Source of the DNA: Hypericum androsaemum | Taxonomy: Eukaryota; Streptophyta; Magnoliopsida; Malpighiales; Hypericaceae | Reading direction: 5' to 3' | DNA: 64,000 bases | NCBI GenBank assembly: GCA_963995505.1 | Contig: OZ023187.1 | Location: 13,789,176 to 13,853,175, forward strand | Notes under the pieces: model-generated | The model's database searches: none | Told to the model about the DNA's origin: nothing | Seen by the model: the letters and a program-made list of their open reading frames with translations, nothing else | Shown here: piece after piece, positions 1-13,259 of the stretch | Position numbering within the stretch: the stretch's first letter is position 1 | Layout: each line of letters opens with the position of its first letter | Translations under genes and position numbers: made by a program

Positions 1-404
1 ACCACCAAGGGACAAGCCTGCCAGGGCACCTGTTTGATGTAAAACATGAATCTCGTTATGCGCGAGTCCACGAGTAATTTTACGGTAGTCACGGTCAAGA
101 TAGAAAATAAGAGAACTGTGTGTTCGTACAGGAAGAAATTTTGTTATTTGTGATCATACTAAAATTTTCATTAGTTTACGGTTAGTGTTATTGGAGTACA
201 AATTTTGCATTAAAATTAAAATAACGTCGGATCATATTTATGAGTAACTAAAACCGGAAGAGATTGAGATCAAGTGGGAGGAGGAGACAAGGAACCTGCA
301 ATGAAAGGGAATGTCTTCCAGCCGCCTGGCTTCTTCCCCTTGACCGGGCTTGTCACGTGCGCTTCACTGTCAGGGGAGACAATTGGGGACCCTTCTTTCT
401 CCAT
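1..404 (-). CDS. NPF (NRT1/PTR) transporter, partial second tandem copy, 5' end only
   Basis: Only the start of this gene lies in the window. Exon 1 runs from the ATG at 404 down to 296 (36 codons plus one base), followed by a GT donor at 295-294. An AG acceptor precedes exon 2 at 29, which runs off the left edge. The first exon carries the same ...PGGWKTFPFIA block as the complete NPF copy at 1892-4123, and exon 2 opens with G-A-L-A-G-L-S-L-G-G at the place where the complete copy has G-T-L-I-G-S-I-L-G-G. Intron phase (1) is identical. NPF proteins are 12-helix, proton-coupled carriers of nitrate, peptides and other small solutes. It is probably a tandem paralogue of its neighbour. Whether it is intact cannot be seen from here. 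Confidence 0.8.
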
Positions 405-1040
405 GGTGCTCAACTTCTTCGGCTTCCCCGTTGGCACTTAAATACTACGCCACTGGAATAACATAGGGGTTATTTCAACCAATAAGATGATAATGTTGTT
501 TTAGATTAATTAATAGATTTTGAGCTCGAATAATTGATAAAATATTATTGTAAATATTTTTTGAAAGAGTTTTGTCATTCTCTAAAAATCTTACTTTTAT
601 CGAATTTAGATTAGACGGTACAATAAATACTCGAATATCAAATAGTAATCTAAAAAATATAAGGATTATTTTTTATCACGTCGCATCCCCGACCAAAGAA
701 AAAAAACTGGAAAGCAAACATCTGGGTCGCGTCAGAATCAGATGCTGCACTAAACCCGTATCAACAATCAACTATTAATGTCATCATGATTAATCAGGGT
801 TTGTTTCACTTGGAAATTGTGCCTTGTTCTGTACTAATGGAATCTATGGATTGTTAACTTCGGGGTTAGAGAATATATATTTATTAGTGGAACAAATTAT
901 GACAATGTGCTTCATACTTTTATTGGGTGGACGCTTTTGTGAGAACTTTGTTGGAACGGAGAGAGAACTAGTGATTTCTCGGAGGAAAGATAGAGAGAAT
1001 TAGTGGTGTGGCAAGGCCACACTTAAACTTAGGTTTGACC
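405..1040. other. intergenic, no gene seen
   Basis: AT-rich DNA between the two NPF copies, upstream of the partial copy. The short open frames here have no recognisable domains. The promoter of the partial NPF gene must lie here, but I could not pick out a convincing TATA box. Confidence 0.5.
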
Positions 1041-1223
1041 GGGGTTGGATTCAGTGGGGACAAGACTTATTCCTACTGAAATGGATCAAATAATTATACC
1101 TAAAGACACGGTTTTTTATGATTGTCAGATCTCTAGACACGATTTTTAATAAAATCTGATGGTTCAAACGAAATCTCCTCCGTAAGGACGACTTTTATGT
1201 TGTCCCCGCTCAATCCAACCACT
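1041..1223. mobile_element. MITE, copy 1 of a family also present at 51417-51597
   Basis: About 180 bp bounded by inverted repeats of the form GG-TTGGATT-(G/C)AG-(T/C)GGGGACA. The interior aligns along its whole length with the reverse complement of 51417-51597, sharing blocks such as GACACGATTTTTAATAAAAT and GACGACTTTTATGTTGT. Target duplications here are unclear: GTTTGACC at 1033-1040 and GCTTGACC at 1224-1231 differ at one base. It is non-coding and the transposase superfamily is not certain. Confidence 0.7.
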
Positions 1224-1891
1224 GCTTGACCACGGTCTCAACCAACCAATACTTTGTGCTAATTTTTCCAAAAAAAAATGTAAATGTTTCAAAAATTATT
1301 GAGTTATTAGAAACATGAAATTAATGTGACTAGTAATATTCTTTTGTGTATTAGGCATTATTGTACCATCAAGTACCTGCACTATGGCTAAACGAGCCTC
1401 GTATAACATACCAATGTAAGGTAGGTCAATTCCCACCCCTTGCGAAAATGACAAAATATTTTTTGAGAGGGAAAAAAAATTCAATGCCGTCCAGAGTCCC
1501 GGAAGTTAGACCAACCCGCCTAAATTGTGTAGCTATTTTCTCCCCGGCCCAGAGTCCATGGGCAACAAAATTTAAATATGGGCCGGGTCTCGGACAAGTT
1601 CTTAGTTCTTACACCCTTACACAGAGGTGAGATAGAGAGAGGAGGACGATGATTAGTTTATGTGTTAATTTCAAATTTTTTTTATTTGCAAGCCTGTTTT
1701 AGTCGTCTTTCTGTTAAAGGGTAGTTTTGGAATATAAAAAAGTTCAATAGTATTGAATAACGGGTGCCCTTTTTAATTTGACTTTTCAATGTTCGATACT
1801 ATATCAAACCTTAACGACTTATAACATGTTCAAGTCCGAGGGGTATCAAAGTCCACACAAATACAGTAGCTTAACATCAGTTAATGTTAAT
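1224..1891. other. intergenic, no gene seen
   Basis: Spacer downstream (3') of the complete NPF gene. It should contain that gene's 3' UTR and polyadenylation region near 1800-1890. The open frames across 1361-1630 have no supporting motif. Confidence 0.4.
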
Positions 1892-4123
1892 CTAGCCACA
1901 GTTACCTTCTGTTACACTTTGAGCATTCTGGTACTTGTAAAACCAGGAGCAAACCAAGTAATACACAAAGTTGGCCACCCCAAAGACTACCAACAACCAA
2001 TACACATTGTCTAGCCTCCCCTGGTTCAGATCATCTGGCAACCAACCCGAACATCTCTGGACAAGATCAACCACACCCGTGCTCAAGTAGTACGCGATCC
2101 CGATCACCATACCGATCATCGCGGTCGCCGTGCTCTTGAGAGACACCGGGAATTCCTGGTAGTACAGAGCAACTTGGCCCGGGAAATGGAATGCCTCTCC
2201 AATGCCAACCAAGATCAGTTGTGGAAACAGCCACAAAGCCGACATAGGGACAACCGAGCTTAGTATCCGGAGACGCCTTGTTTCGACTATTGCTGACACG
2301 GCCATGACTGTTATGTTGATCAAATGTCCTACTCCAATGCGTTGCAGGTCGGTCGGAGGCCGATGAAACAACTTCTGCCACATCGGATTCAGGACTCTTT
2401 CGATGAAGGCCAGACAGACGGATGCGGATAGCATGACCAGGACGAGAATGGACCCGGCTGGGATTCGAAAATGAGGGCCGAGGCGACGATCCATTAGTAG
2501 CGCTTGGAGGACAGTCATGCTGTTCTGGACTGCTATTGGAGTGCTTAAGAAAACGCAAGTTGACCACAGTGGTAAAAAGCTGACAAGGGACTTGAGGTCT
2601 TCAACTTGCTGCAAGTTGCATAGTCTCCAAGGCTTGGCCACCGATCCATCCGGTCTCGTGTCGCCTTCGGTTACCAATGCTGCTCGGTTCAGGAACCTGC
2701 AATGACACAACACAATTGAACATTCTGTTTCGAAAAAATCGAGATGGAAATAGATATGATCATTAGCACTACCTAAATCTCTTCTCAACAAGCATAGGAA
2801 CAATGTCCTCTGCTTCATCATGTTGGTACAGATAATCCTCCTCCTTGGATGACAGTGGAATCTTACGCTTTCGTATTGCAGCAACGACGACTCGAGCTAA
2901 GCTCGTGTAGGGGCTTCCTTGTGGCTTATCACGAACATAGAACCGGCATCCCAGGCAGAATATGATCAAGCCAACAGAATTAGCAGCTACACATAGGCCT
3001 AATCCGAGTCCCCAACTCACATTGCCCTCGATGTAAACGAACACGGTGGTGCTAACAACAGCTGCCATGTACATGGTGAAGAAGTACCAGTTGAAGAAAC
3101 CGCTTTGATCCTTCGGTATACGAAGTTGGTTAGCTCCCATTGTCACCAATGTATAGCGCGAGCCGGCCAGACCGAGCGTGCCAAACGCAATCCCCGCGTA
3201 TAGAACAGCAAGCTGATAGTTTTCGGGCTTTCTGCAGAACCCGGATCCAATTTCGCATGGTTGAGGCTTCAAGGACTTGGCTACTGCTGTAGCAAGCAAA
3301 AGAACAGTGCCCTGAAGTGGTATAAAATGGCTTTTCATTTAACACCAAATAGGCATTGAACTTGAACCAAGATAAGTGAAGGTGATCCTTACCAGTAAAC
3401 AGATAATCGAAGATACGACGATCACAAGAACGCATCCGAGATACGAATCAGCGATAATTGCTCCGATTACAGGTAAGAAATTGGTGCAACCGTTGACAAT
3501 GTTGAAAACCTGAGCTGCGTAGATGTTCTTGGTGTTGAAGTTTTGTATCAGAAACACTATCAGGTTCATTTTCCATCCTTCACCACCAAGGATCGAGCCT
3601 ATCAGGGTACCTGGTTAATGTAGAATAACGAAAATTACATCAACTTCCCGGTTGAAAATGTACTAGAAATTGTCTCTTGCGGAGTTTGCTGATTTTTTCG
3701 GGTCTCCGTATCTAATCCAAAATACTCTAAAGTTGCTGCTTCGCTTCCTGTTTATAAGCAACTCCCTTAACAGCTAGAGCTGAGATTCCAGACAATAAAA
3801 TCTCCTACAAATTGAACCATAAGCTTTTAAACCAACGAGAATTGGTCCAACTGTTACATTGCTTTTGCTAAGTCGAATTGAAGAATGAGATACACAAAGC
3901 GGGTTTCTGCTGATGGCATCTTATGTAGAAACTCGTTCATTTCTATTAGAAGGTCACATCTTAGACCCGACATTGCTCGACTATCTAAGCCGAACAGACA
4001 GCAAAGTGGACACGACTAACCTGCAATGAAAGGGAATGTCTTCCAACCGCCTGGCTTCGGCTTGATGGGGCTGGTCCCTTGTGCTTCACTGTCAGGAGGT
4101 ACCATTGTTGATGACCCTTTCAT
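1892..4123 (-). CDS. NRT1/PTR family (NPF) transporter, complete, NPF2/NAXT-like
   Basis: Predicted integral membrane carrier of the NPF (proton-dependent oligopeptide/nitrate) family. Four coding exons with GT-AG borders keep the frame: 4123-4021, 3610-3393, 3311-2773 and 2696-1892, total 1665 nt, 554 aa, the usual NPF length. The N-terminus has the PGGWKTFPFIA block, then GGEGWKMNLIVFLIQ. Exon 2 carries the family signature GAIIADSYLG. Exons 3 and 4 hold the central loop and the last six helices, ending ANFVYYLVCSWFYKYQN. I do not see the ExxE(R/K) proton-coupling motif that most NPF members have in helix 1. From memory of the family, the NPF2 nitrate-excretion (NAXT) group also lacks it, and overall wording fits that group. 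Plasma membrane nitrate transport is an inference. It sits in a tandem array with the copy at 1-404 and the remnant near 5350, all on the same strand. Confidence 0.9.
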
Positions 4124-4785
4124 GATGCTCGAGCTTTTAGTACCTATGGCTTGTCGTTGTCTTCCACTGATGTAGGTGTTTCAAGTGTTTAAGTGTAATA
4201 CCGATAAATACTTAGATTAACTCGAGTTCGAGCTCATGGTAACATAGCAGTGTGTTAAATATTGTTAATAGAGGTTTGTCATATTTCAAAAGTCTCATGC
4301 AACTAAAATTTGGTAGTCAGTTCAGTGAGTGTTCGGATACGAGATGGTATAATAAAAAAAGTGTTTAGAGATGGGAGAGCATCTTGAGTTGTCTCTGCAA
4401 TATTTAATGTTCCGAGAATCATTAAGCTAGTACTTTTGGATAACAAGAAAAGCTCCCTAATTGATGCAGATACTAAACCGTTGTTTATAGGGGTGTGATG
4501 TGTTTAAGCTCGTGTTTCCGAAACTTCAAATTTTGTATTGGATACGAAAATTTTAACAAATTACGCTCGATGTTTGAGGCATATGATGGTCAGACCGAGT
4601 TGCTAGAGAAGATTTTAAAAAGCCAACCCATACAGGCCCAGCAATATCAATGGAGCCAATTATTTTTAGCGTTCCCAACCGACGGGACAAACTAAATTTA
4701 AATATAACGACGATGATCAAAATTCAGATCATATTTTAAAATAATTTTAATTCAAGTGGCAATATAAGTTTTGGCTTCACTTGCT
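4124..4785. other. promoter region of the complete NPF gene
   Basis: AT-rich DNA immediately upstream of the NPF start codon. No coding sequence recognised. A definite TATA box could not be assigned. Confidence 0.4.
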
Positions 4786-5119
4786 GGGATCGGATTTGGT
4801 CCTGGAAGCCAAATCCAGCACGGTGCTGGAGGATTTTTATTGAAGGACACGCGGGGACTATTTTGCAAAAATTCAGAAATACAGGGGTGCAAAATAAAAA
4901 AAGTCCACAATCATTGAATCATAACTGGATAAACCATTGAATCGTAACTGAGTAAACCATTGAATCGTAATTGGGACGGACCCCGATTTCTTCGGGACGG
5001 GAAAAAACGGACCATTGAATCATAATTAAGTGAACCATTGAATCATAACTAAATCAACCATTGAATCGTTCAGGACGGTCCTGGTTGGATTTGGCCTTAC
5101 AGGACCAAATCCGCTCCCC
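4786..5119. mobile_element. MITE with terminal inverted repeats and internal 23-bp tandem repeats
   Basis: The ends are inverted copies of each other: left GGGATCGGATTTGGTCCTG then AGCCAAATCCA, right the reverse complement GGGGAGCGGATTTGGTCCTG then GGCCAAATCCA. The interior holds two runs of a 23-bp unit beginning ACCATTGAATC, at 4910, 4933 and 4956 and again at 5011, 5034 and 5057. No open reading frame. No clean target duplication is visible, so exact borders may be off by several bases. Confidence 0.6.
4910..5080. repeat. 23-bp tandem repeats, two blocks of three
   Basis: Units start ACCATTGAATC(A/G)TAA and recur at exactly 23-bp steps within each block. The blocks are separated by about 32 bp of GC-richer sequence. 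Confidence 0.75.
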
Positions 5120-5347
5120 TTGCAACTTGGCTAGGAATGGTAATAGCCAAGTCTAAGGATCCAGATTCAAATCTATAGAATCTGGACAAAATTCAATTAG
5201 AAATCATGGATTCGTAATTTTTTTAAATGGTAGTATAATAAAAAAGACAACCAATCAAGCTTGACAATATATATATATTTTTAAATTATTATTAAGCATA
5301 TATTTCCATCAATTATCAATCCTCACCATCAATTATCACAGAGAGAA

Positions 5348-5440
5348 CTACCATATACTACCCCTCGCAACGTTCTGGTACTTGTAAAACCAGGAGCACA
5401 AGAAGTAATACACAAAGTTGGCAACCAACCTGTACACCTT
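5348..5440 (-). pseudogene. NPF C-terminal remnant
   Basis: On the minus strand the frame reads RLVANFVYYFLCSWFYKYQN, nearly the same as the C-terminus of the complete NPF gene (GVANFVYYLVCSWFYKYQN). At DNA level about 48 of 56 bases around it match. The rest of the gene is missing upstream, so this is a truncated tandem duplicate, on the same strand as the other two copies. Confidence 0.75.
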
Positions 5441-5881
5441 TGAAGTAGATCCACTGAATCTTCGTATCCAACCGAATACTTTAACACGACAAGCAAGTAT
5501 ATATGTCACGCTCATAAAATAAGTACCACATTTACAATTGTCAATGTGGTAATCCATACATGCCTCTTCAAACGAAACTCATCGAACTAAAATTTGCATA
5601 GATTTTGACATGGCCAACGTGTAATCAAGAACTTTAGGAACAATAATGAGGGAAAAAATAACAATCTCTTACATGAGGCTGCCTGAGCTTGGCAAACCTG
5701 TTAAATATACAACATTTTAGAGGCTGCCTGGAAATCCAACCTGCTTAAAATAGAGTCTCATTCTTAATGCAATCTCTTGATCATTTACAATCATCCTTCT
5801 TCAAAAAGAATATTATACAGATAGTTATAGAATCAATAAACCAAAGAACTTAGCCACAGCCATCACAAGCATTGTCGTGGA
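5441..5881. other. 3' flank of the MPK3-type gene
   Basis: Non-coding AT-rich sequence directly downstream of the kinase stop codon. It probably includes its 3' UTR (about 5700-5881) and then the ragged edge of the NPF remnant. Confidence 0.4.
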
Positions 5882-7578
5882 TTAAGCGTAGTCCGGATTG
5901 AGTGCCAAGGCTTCCTGGTAGATCATGTCCTTCATCTGCTCTTCTCCCAACTGCTCGAACTCGAACGAGAAAGGCTCTAAGCAGATCGGTTCGTCCTCGA
6001 CATCGTGGAGCCTCGCGAGGAACGGGTGGGCTAATGCTTCCTCAACTGCAAGGGATATGCCAAGTTTCAGCAGAAAGCAAAGGCATGAAATGCATAAAGT
6101 ATGATAGAATAGAACTAACCAGTGATTCTTCTGGTGGGGTCAAAAGTGAGCATTCTGTCAACAAGATCAATGGCCAGGGGATGAACATGGGGGAATACTT
6201 GGGCTAATGGCTGACGAGGAAGTGGAGTGAGCTGCCTAATGTAGCGTCTCGCGTCTTCGTTGCGAACGAATGCAAGATCGGAATCTGTGGGTGTTCCAAG
6301 TAGCTGCAAATGATCAACAACCTCAAATTTAGTCCCAAATAACAATTCACTAAGTAATCCAAGAACAACTCGTATCGTCACCTCGGTCAATAGCTTCATC
6401 TGATGCACGTGATCCTTGCCCGGAAACAAAGGCTTTCTGTTCATTAGTTCCATGAAGACGCAACCAACTGACCAGACATCAATCGCAGCGGTGTAATCAG
6501 AAGAGTTGAGCAACAACTCAGGCGCTCTGTACCATCTTGTCACGACATATTCGGTCATGAAATCGTTCTCTGCGGTCGGACGGGCTAGCCCAAAATCGCA
6601 TATCTTCAGGTCGCAGTTGGCATTCAGCAGTAAGTTGCTCGGCTTCAGGTCTCTGTGAATGACATTGGCGGAATGAATGTACTTCAATCCGCGAAGAAGC
6701 TGGTACAAGAAGTACTGCAACGAAAACAAGGCGAAAAATGAGCAAACAATCAAATCGAAAACCGGATGTAAAGTTTTAGATCGGATACGAAGAAAATAAC
6801 AATGCAATACCTGACAATGCTCCTCTGATAGGCCCTGGTTGGAACGGATAATTTGGTGAAGGTCGGTGTCCATGAGCTCCGTGGCAATGTAGACATCAGT
6901 AAATTCTCTCCTCAGAGGAGGAGGAATCAAGTCTCTTATGGCTATTACCTGTTGCATAGTTTACATAGTGTCATGAATTCCGAGTCAATTACTGTCGGGA
7001 CATCAGTCAACTTATCAAAAGTCAATTGTGAGTCCGTACTTCTTAATCAAAGTTGAATATAGCTAGTCAGACTTGATATGAATAGCTAGCTCTACCAATA
7101 TTAATTTTTCAACTCTTCAAAACCTCGAACTCGAGACCCCGAGTAAAGCAAGACAGAAACTAGAGGAAAAAGAGACTGACGTTCTCATGATCCAAGTGGC
7201 GGAGTAGCTTGATCTCCCGAAGCGTCCGTTTAGCATCCATGTGGTTGTCGAAAGCGTTAGCTATCTTCTTCATCGCCACCATCTCGTTGGTCTCCGCATT
7301 TAACACCGAACTGCACACCATCACCCACGTCAAAAAACATCCGAAAATAAATAACGCTCGATTTTGAATAACATAGATTCACGAAAAAAAACGGGGTCAA
7401 CTCCAGCTTACCATACTATACCGTAAGCGCCACGGCCGATGGGCATGATCGGAGGCCGGTACTTGGAAGTGATCTCGAAGAGGTTCCCGAAGATGTTGTA
7501 CTGAACGTACTGTCCTCCGTGGGTCGCAACCACCGGGAAATCCGTGTTCTGGCCACCCCCGCCGTTGTACGCTGCCAT
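5882..7578 (-). CDS. MPK3: mitogen-activated protein kinase, MPK3 type (group A)
   Basis: Serine/threonine kinase at the end of MAPK cascades that relay immune and abiotic stress signals in the cytoplasm and nucleus. Six exons join in frame: 7578-7412, 7310-7181, 6948-6811, 6714-6382, 6303-6120 and 6045-5882, giving 371 aa (Arabidopsis MPK3 has 370). Visible landmarks are the glycine loop IGRGAYGIV (about 48-55), VAMKK with the catalytic Lys at about 70, HRDLKPSN (165-172), DFG (185-187), the TEY activation loop (199-201) and a common docking site LHDVEDEP (330-337). The tail FSFEFEQ...[11 protein letters not shown] matches MPK3 rather than MPK6 or MPK4. Six exons is the expected layout. All key residues are present, so it should be functional. 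It has no functional tie to the NPF genes next to it that I can see. Confidence 0.95.
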
Positions 7579-7643
7579 GTTACGTTGTCAAACGGGCTAG
7601 TGGATGTTCGGATACCGAACGATCGATAATCTCGACCACGAGA

Positions 7644-7662
7644 CTATATCTATATATATATA
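7644..7662 (-). promoter_or_regulatory. TATA box of the MPK3-type gene
   Basis: Alternating TA tract reading TATATATATAGATATAG on the minus strand, about 70-80 bp upstream of the ATG at 7578. Position and composition fit a core promoter. Confidence 0.55.
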
Positions 7663-7668
7663 GCTAGC

Positions 7669-7873
7669 TTGACTTTATCCGGTTGACTCTTTCCTTCCTC
7701 CGAGCTTCGAAGCAGATGCCAGGAAGAAGCTAAGGTTGAATTGAAATGAGGCATATCGTATGGCTTCGAAGCGGATTACGCGATTTCATGTGGGGTAACG
7801 TCTTTTAATATATGGACGGATGAGATTACAGCCGCCTCTAGATCAACGGCCGGTTTTGCTTCAATTTGGTCAA
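7669..7873. promoter_or_regulatory. W-box cluster upstream of the MPK3-type gene
   Basis: TTGACT occurs at 7669-7674 and 7683-7688 on the plus strand, and TTGACC at 7873-7868 on the minus strand. These are core sites for WRKY factors. Three within about 300 bp of a pathogen-responsive kinase start codon is suggestive only, because the six-base motif is common. Confidence 0.35.
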
Positions 7874-7879
7874 CGTAAA

Positions 7880-9775
7880 TGTCAGTTCCCGATCCACGAT
7901 AGCGTTAATTAACTTTTTCTTGCCTGGCCTAGTCCACCGCCCAAGAGGTCAATAAAAGTAATGGTTATTCTAATGATTTTCTTTTTGTTGAAATTAGATT
8001 GAAATGTTTATTGTATTCACTTATCTAGATTCGAGTTAACTGACAAATTTTTTTTAACAAATATATAACATTATTGTATTTTTACTAGTTCTGAAAATCG
8101 AGACTTCATATTAAACTCTTCTAACAAATATTTAGCTACTTTCATGTAACTTGATCCAAGTGGTTGATATTTTTATTAATAATGTCCTAAACTTACGCTT
8201 GTTTTAACTCACATGTGGTAATAAATTCAATGCTTACGCGTATTTTTGGCATTTTTCTTTTAGGTGCGGTCGGTAGTGAGAAACTGACTAGGAAAAACAT
8301 GTTGGGACTGTTTAGTGCATCGATGGTACCGATTTGGGATTATCTGAACAAGCATGCCAATTTAAAAATTCGGAATATTTTGACGATTAACTCAAAGTTA
8401 TTTACGGAAGTGACACGTGATGTGTCATCACAGTAATAATTATTCCACAATCAAACGTTCTGTTGCTACCAATAAATATATCTATAAAAAATATCACATT
8501 TAGATGTTTAAGTTGGATAAAGAATTTTATTAAGTTCATATTTCTGTGGAATAAGACAAATGATTTATGATGCTAATATGAAGAATTATTGACAACGCTT
8601 TGGGATTACATGAGTGAGAGTGACAGGAAGAGAAAAATGAGCTAATTTCCTGCCATCAATTAATCTTCCTATAATTGAATTCGAACTTGTCCGACTAATA
8701 CATATTCAATTAATAATTTTAAAAAATAATAAAATTTTCTTAATCAATATTTAACACTAACATGTTATTAATAATTCTAATTCGATATTAATAGTTAAAC
8801 TATAAAAAATTGTAGAAGATTTGAAAAGATTTAATTGAATGAAGCAAGTGGCTCTTAATTTATCAGTGAAAGGGATGCGACGTCAGGTCTCAATAATAAA
8901 GTCACAAGTGGCTCATATTTAATCAATCACAACATGAGCCATCGGCGTGGGATATGGTTAAAGTAACGAGCCAGACAAGCCTCAATTATTTAGTTGTTGC
9001 TGTCAGAGATTATAAAAAAAAGGTGTCTTATGGTATTGGGAATTGTACATCTTTTTATTTCTTTGGAATTATATGTAAAGAATAATATACATGTTTCACA
9101 TCCATTTGCACAATTGTATGTGCCGTCTGAAACGATCGATAGCCGAATTTATTTAATACATCATTAAAACAAATCGAAATCAATTTTTGTTCAGTTGGAT
9201 TGAAAATTTTGAACGCTAATACCAATTGGGCAAATAATTTTATTTTCGTCATAGGACAGTGGAAGTCGCACTCGCCGGTCCTTTCTGGCCATTTCAAGGA
9301 AGTCGCGAGTCGTCAGTACACGTCACGTGGATGACGAACAATGTTTTGTCCAACTTAGGACGCCAAATTTGAAAACAACAGCATTAAAATTTAGAGTGAA
9401 ATAATTTTTCATTCCTGTTTGAAATTATACAGGAAATCTATTTTTAAAGGCTGTACCATACTACCACGTGGTTAGGGGAAAAAACTTTAATCTAGAAGCC
9501 AAAATTTTTAATCTATTTTAAAGGCTCAAATTTTTATCCTCCTAGTGATATAGTTCCATATGTATCCCAAATTACTGGGAACAGATCGTATAGGTTTATA
9601 TCCACATTTTTATTGAAATTTTGATAGAATTTGAATCAAATCCTATCAAATTCAACAGATTTTAGACTAACCGGAAGACTAGCAGGCCGCTGAGACCAAC
9701 AAAACATTAAAACTATATTGCCTTCTGATTTAACCAACCAACTTGCATCACTATTATATCGTTTAAATTTATAAA
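7880..9775. other. intergenic, no gene seen
   Basis: AT-rich DNA between the kinase promoter and a foldback element. Short open frames at 8215-8436 and 9055-9297 show no domain or intron structure. Confidence 0.4.
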
Positions 9776-10042
9776 GGCAAAATTATGCTCAGGTCCTTGT
9801 AGTTTGGCGTTCCTCCTTCTGGGGTCCCTGCATTTCCGAAATTGTTCCTGATGTTTCCGAAGTTTGGTTTTAGAGACTCTCGGGATATTTGGTCATTTCC
9901 ATGACCAAAAATGAAAAAAAAAACCGTCAGGGACCCGAGAGTTTCTAAAACCAAACTACAAGGACAACAACATGAATTTTGGAAACCCAGGGACCCTAGA
10001 AGGAGGGACGCCAAACTACAGGGACCTAAATGTAATTTTCCC
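9776..10042. mobile_element. foldback MITE, Mutator-like ends
   Basis: The left half (from GGCAAAATTATGC...GGTCCTTGTAGTTTGGCGT) and the right half are inverted copies over about 120 bp each, with a short A-rich centre, so a transcript would fold into one long hairpin. Flanks ATTTATAAA and ATTTAATAT are a poor match, so a 9-bp duplication is possible but decayed. No coding capacity. Confidence 0.7.
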
Positions 10043-10551
10043 ATTTAATATATGTTCACGTAATGGGAATTCTTTTATTGAAACTACTATTTAAAAGTTT
10101 TTAGATCAAAAATATTATCTCAATAACATTAAATTAAAAAATAAAAATACATTAGAAAAATATTCATGAGAGCGGGATAAAATTTCTAATTTTTTCCAAA
10201 CAAATTTTAAACCAAAATTTTAGGTTTTATTTATAGATATTTTTGTCAAAAATTTTTATCGAAATAACAGAGAATCACGTAAAGAAATCTCCGTCCCTTA
10301 TCCGGTGCAAGTCGATGAAACAACATGCTAAAGGCTTTTACCAAACATTAAAATAACCTGTCAAACAACCTTGTACCTCCCCACAAATTTTACACGATAT
10401 GAAAATGCAAAAGAGAAGGGAGAAAGAGAAATGAGTGCGTTATTTTAATGCAGAAGTCCAAAAGCATTTCTATCCCACATCGTTTTTTATCGCCATCGGC
10501 TTACAACTTCCTTGAACTGCACCATCATCCTCTATTCACTTCCCAACTTGA
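10043..10551. other. 3' flank of the ascorbate peroxidase gene
   Basis: Non-coding. The part next to 10551 should be the APX 3' UTR. The AT-rich remainder shows nothing recognisable. Confidence 0.4.
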
Positions 10552-12978
<2,427 letters not shown>

Positions 12979-13163
12979 TGTTTCTCCTTGTCTGAGAAAA
13001 CATTTCAAAAAAAACGCTAGAAGATCCAAGCCAGAAGACGAGATCGGAGCGGCGAAACGACGACGGATCGTACCTTGAGAGAGACAAAACCCTAGAGAGA
13101 GACAGAGAGAGCGTGAGGCGGGCACGGGGTAGACGGTAGAGAAATGAAGAGTGTGGTTGGGAG

Positions 13164-13198
13164 TTTAAATAGGGGGGTGTTTGAGAGGAAAGTTCTAG
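13164..13198 (-). promoter_or_regulatory. TATA-like box and heat-shock-element-like site of APX
   Basis: CTATTTAAA on the minus strand (13172-13164) suits a TATA box just upstream of the likely 5' UTR. Directly beyond it, 13188-13198 reads GAAAGTTCTAG, containing GAA-nn-TTC with a partial third unit, the pattern of a heat-shock element. Cytosolic APX promoters of other plants are known to carry such an element beside the TATA box. The assignment here is by eye. Confidence 0.45.
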
Positions 13199-13259
13199 TA
13201 ACTCGATCTGGGCCGTTGGATCTGTGATGATCTTGAGGTTGAGTTTCCTTTGGGGAGGA

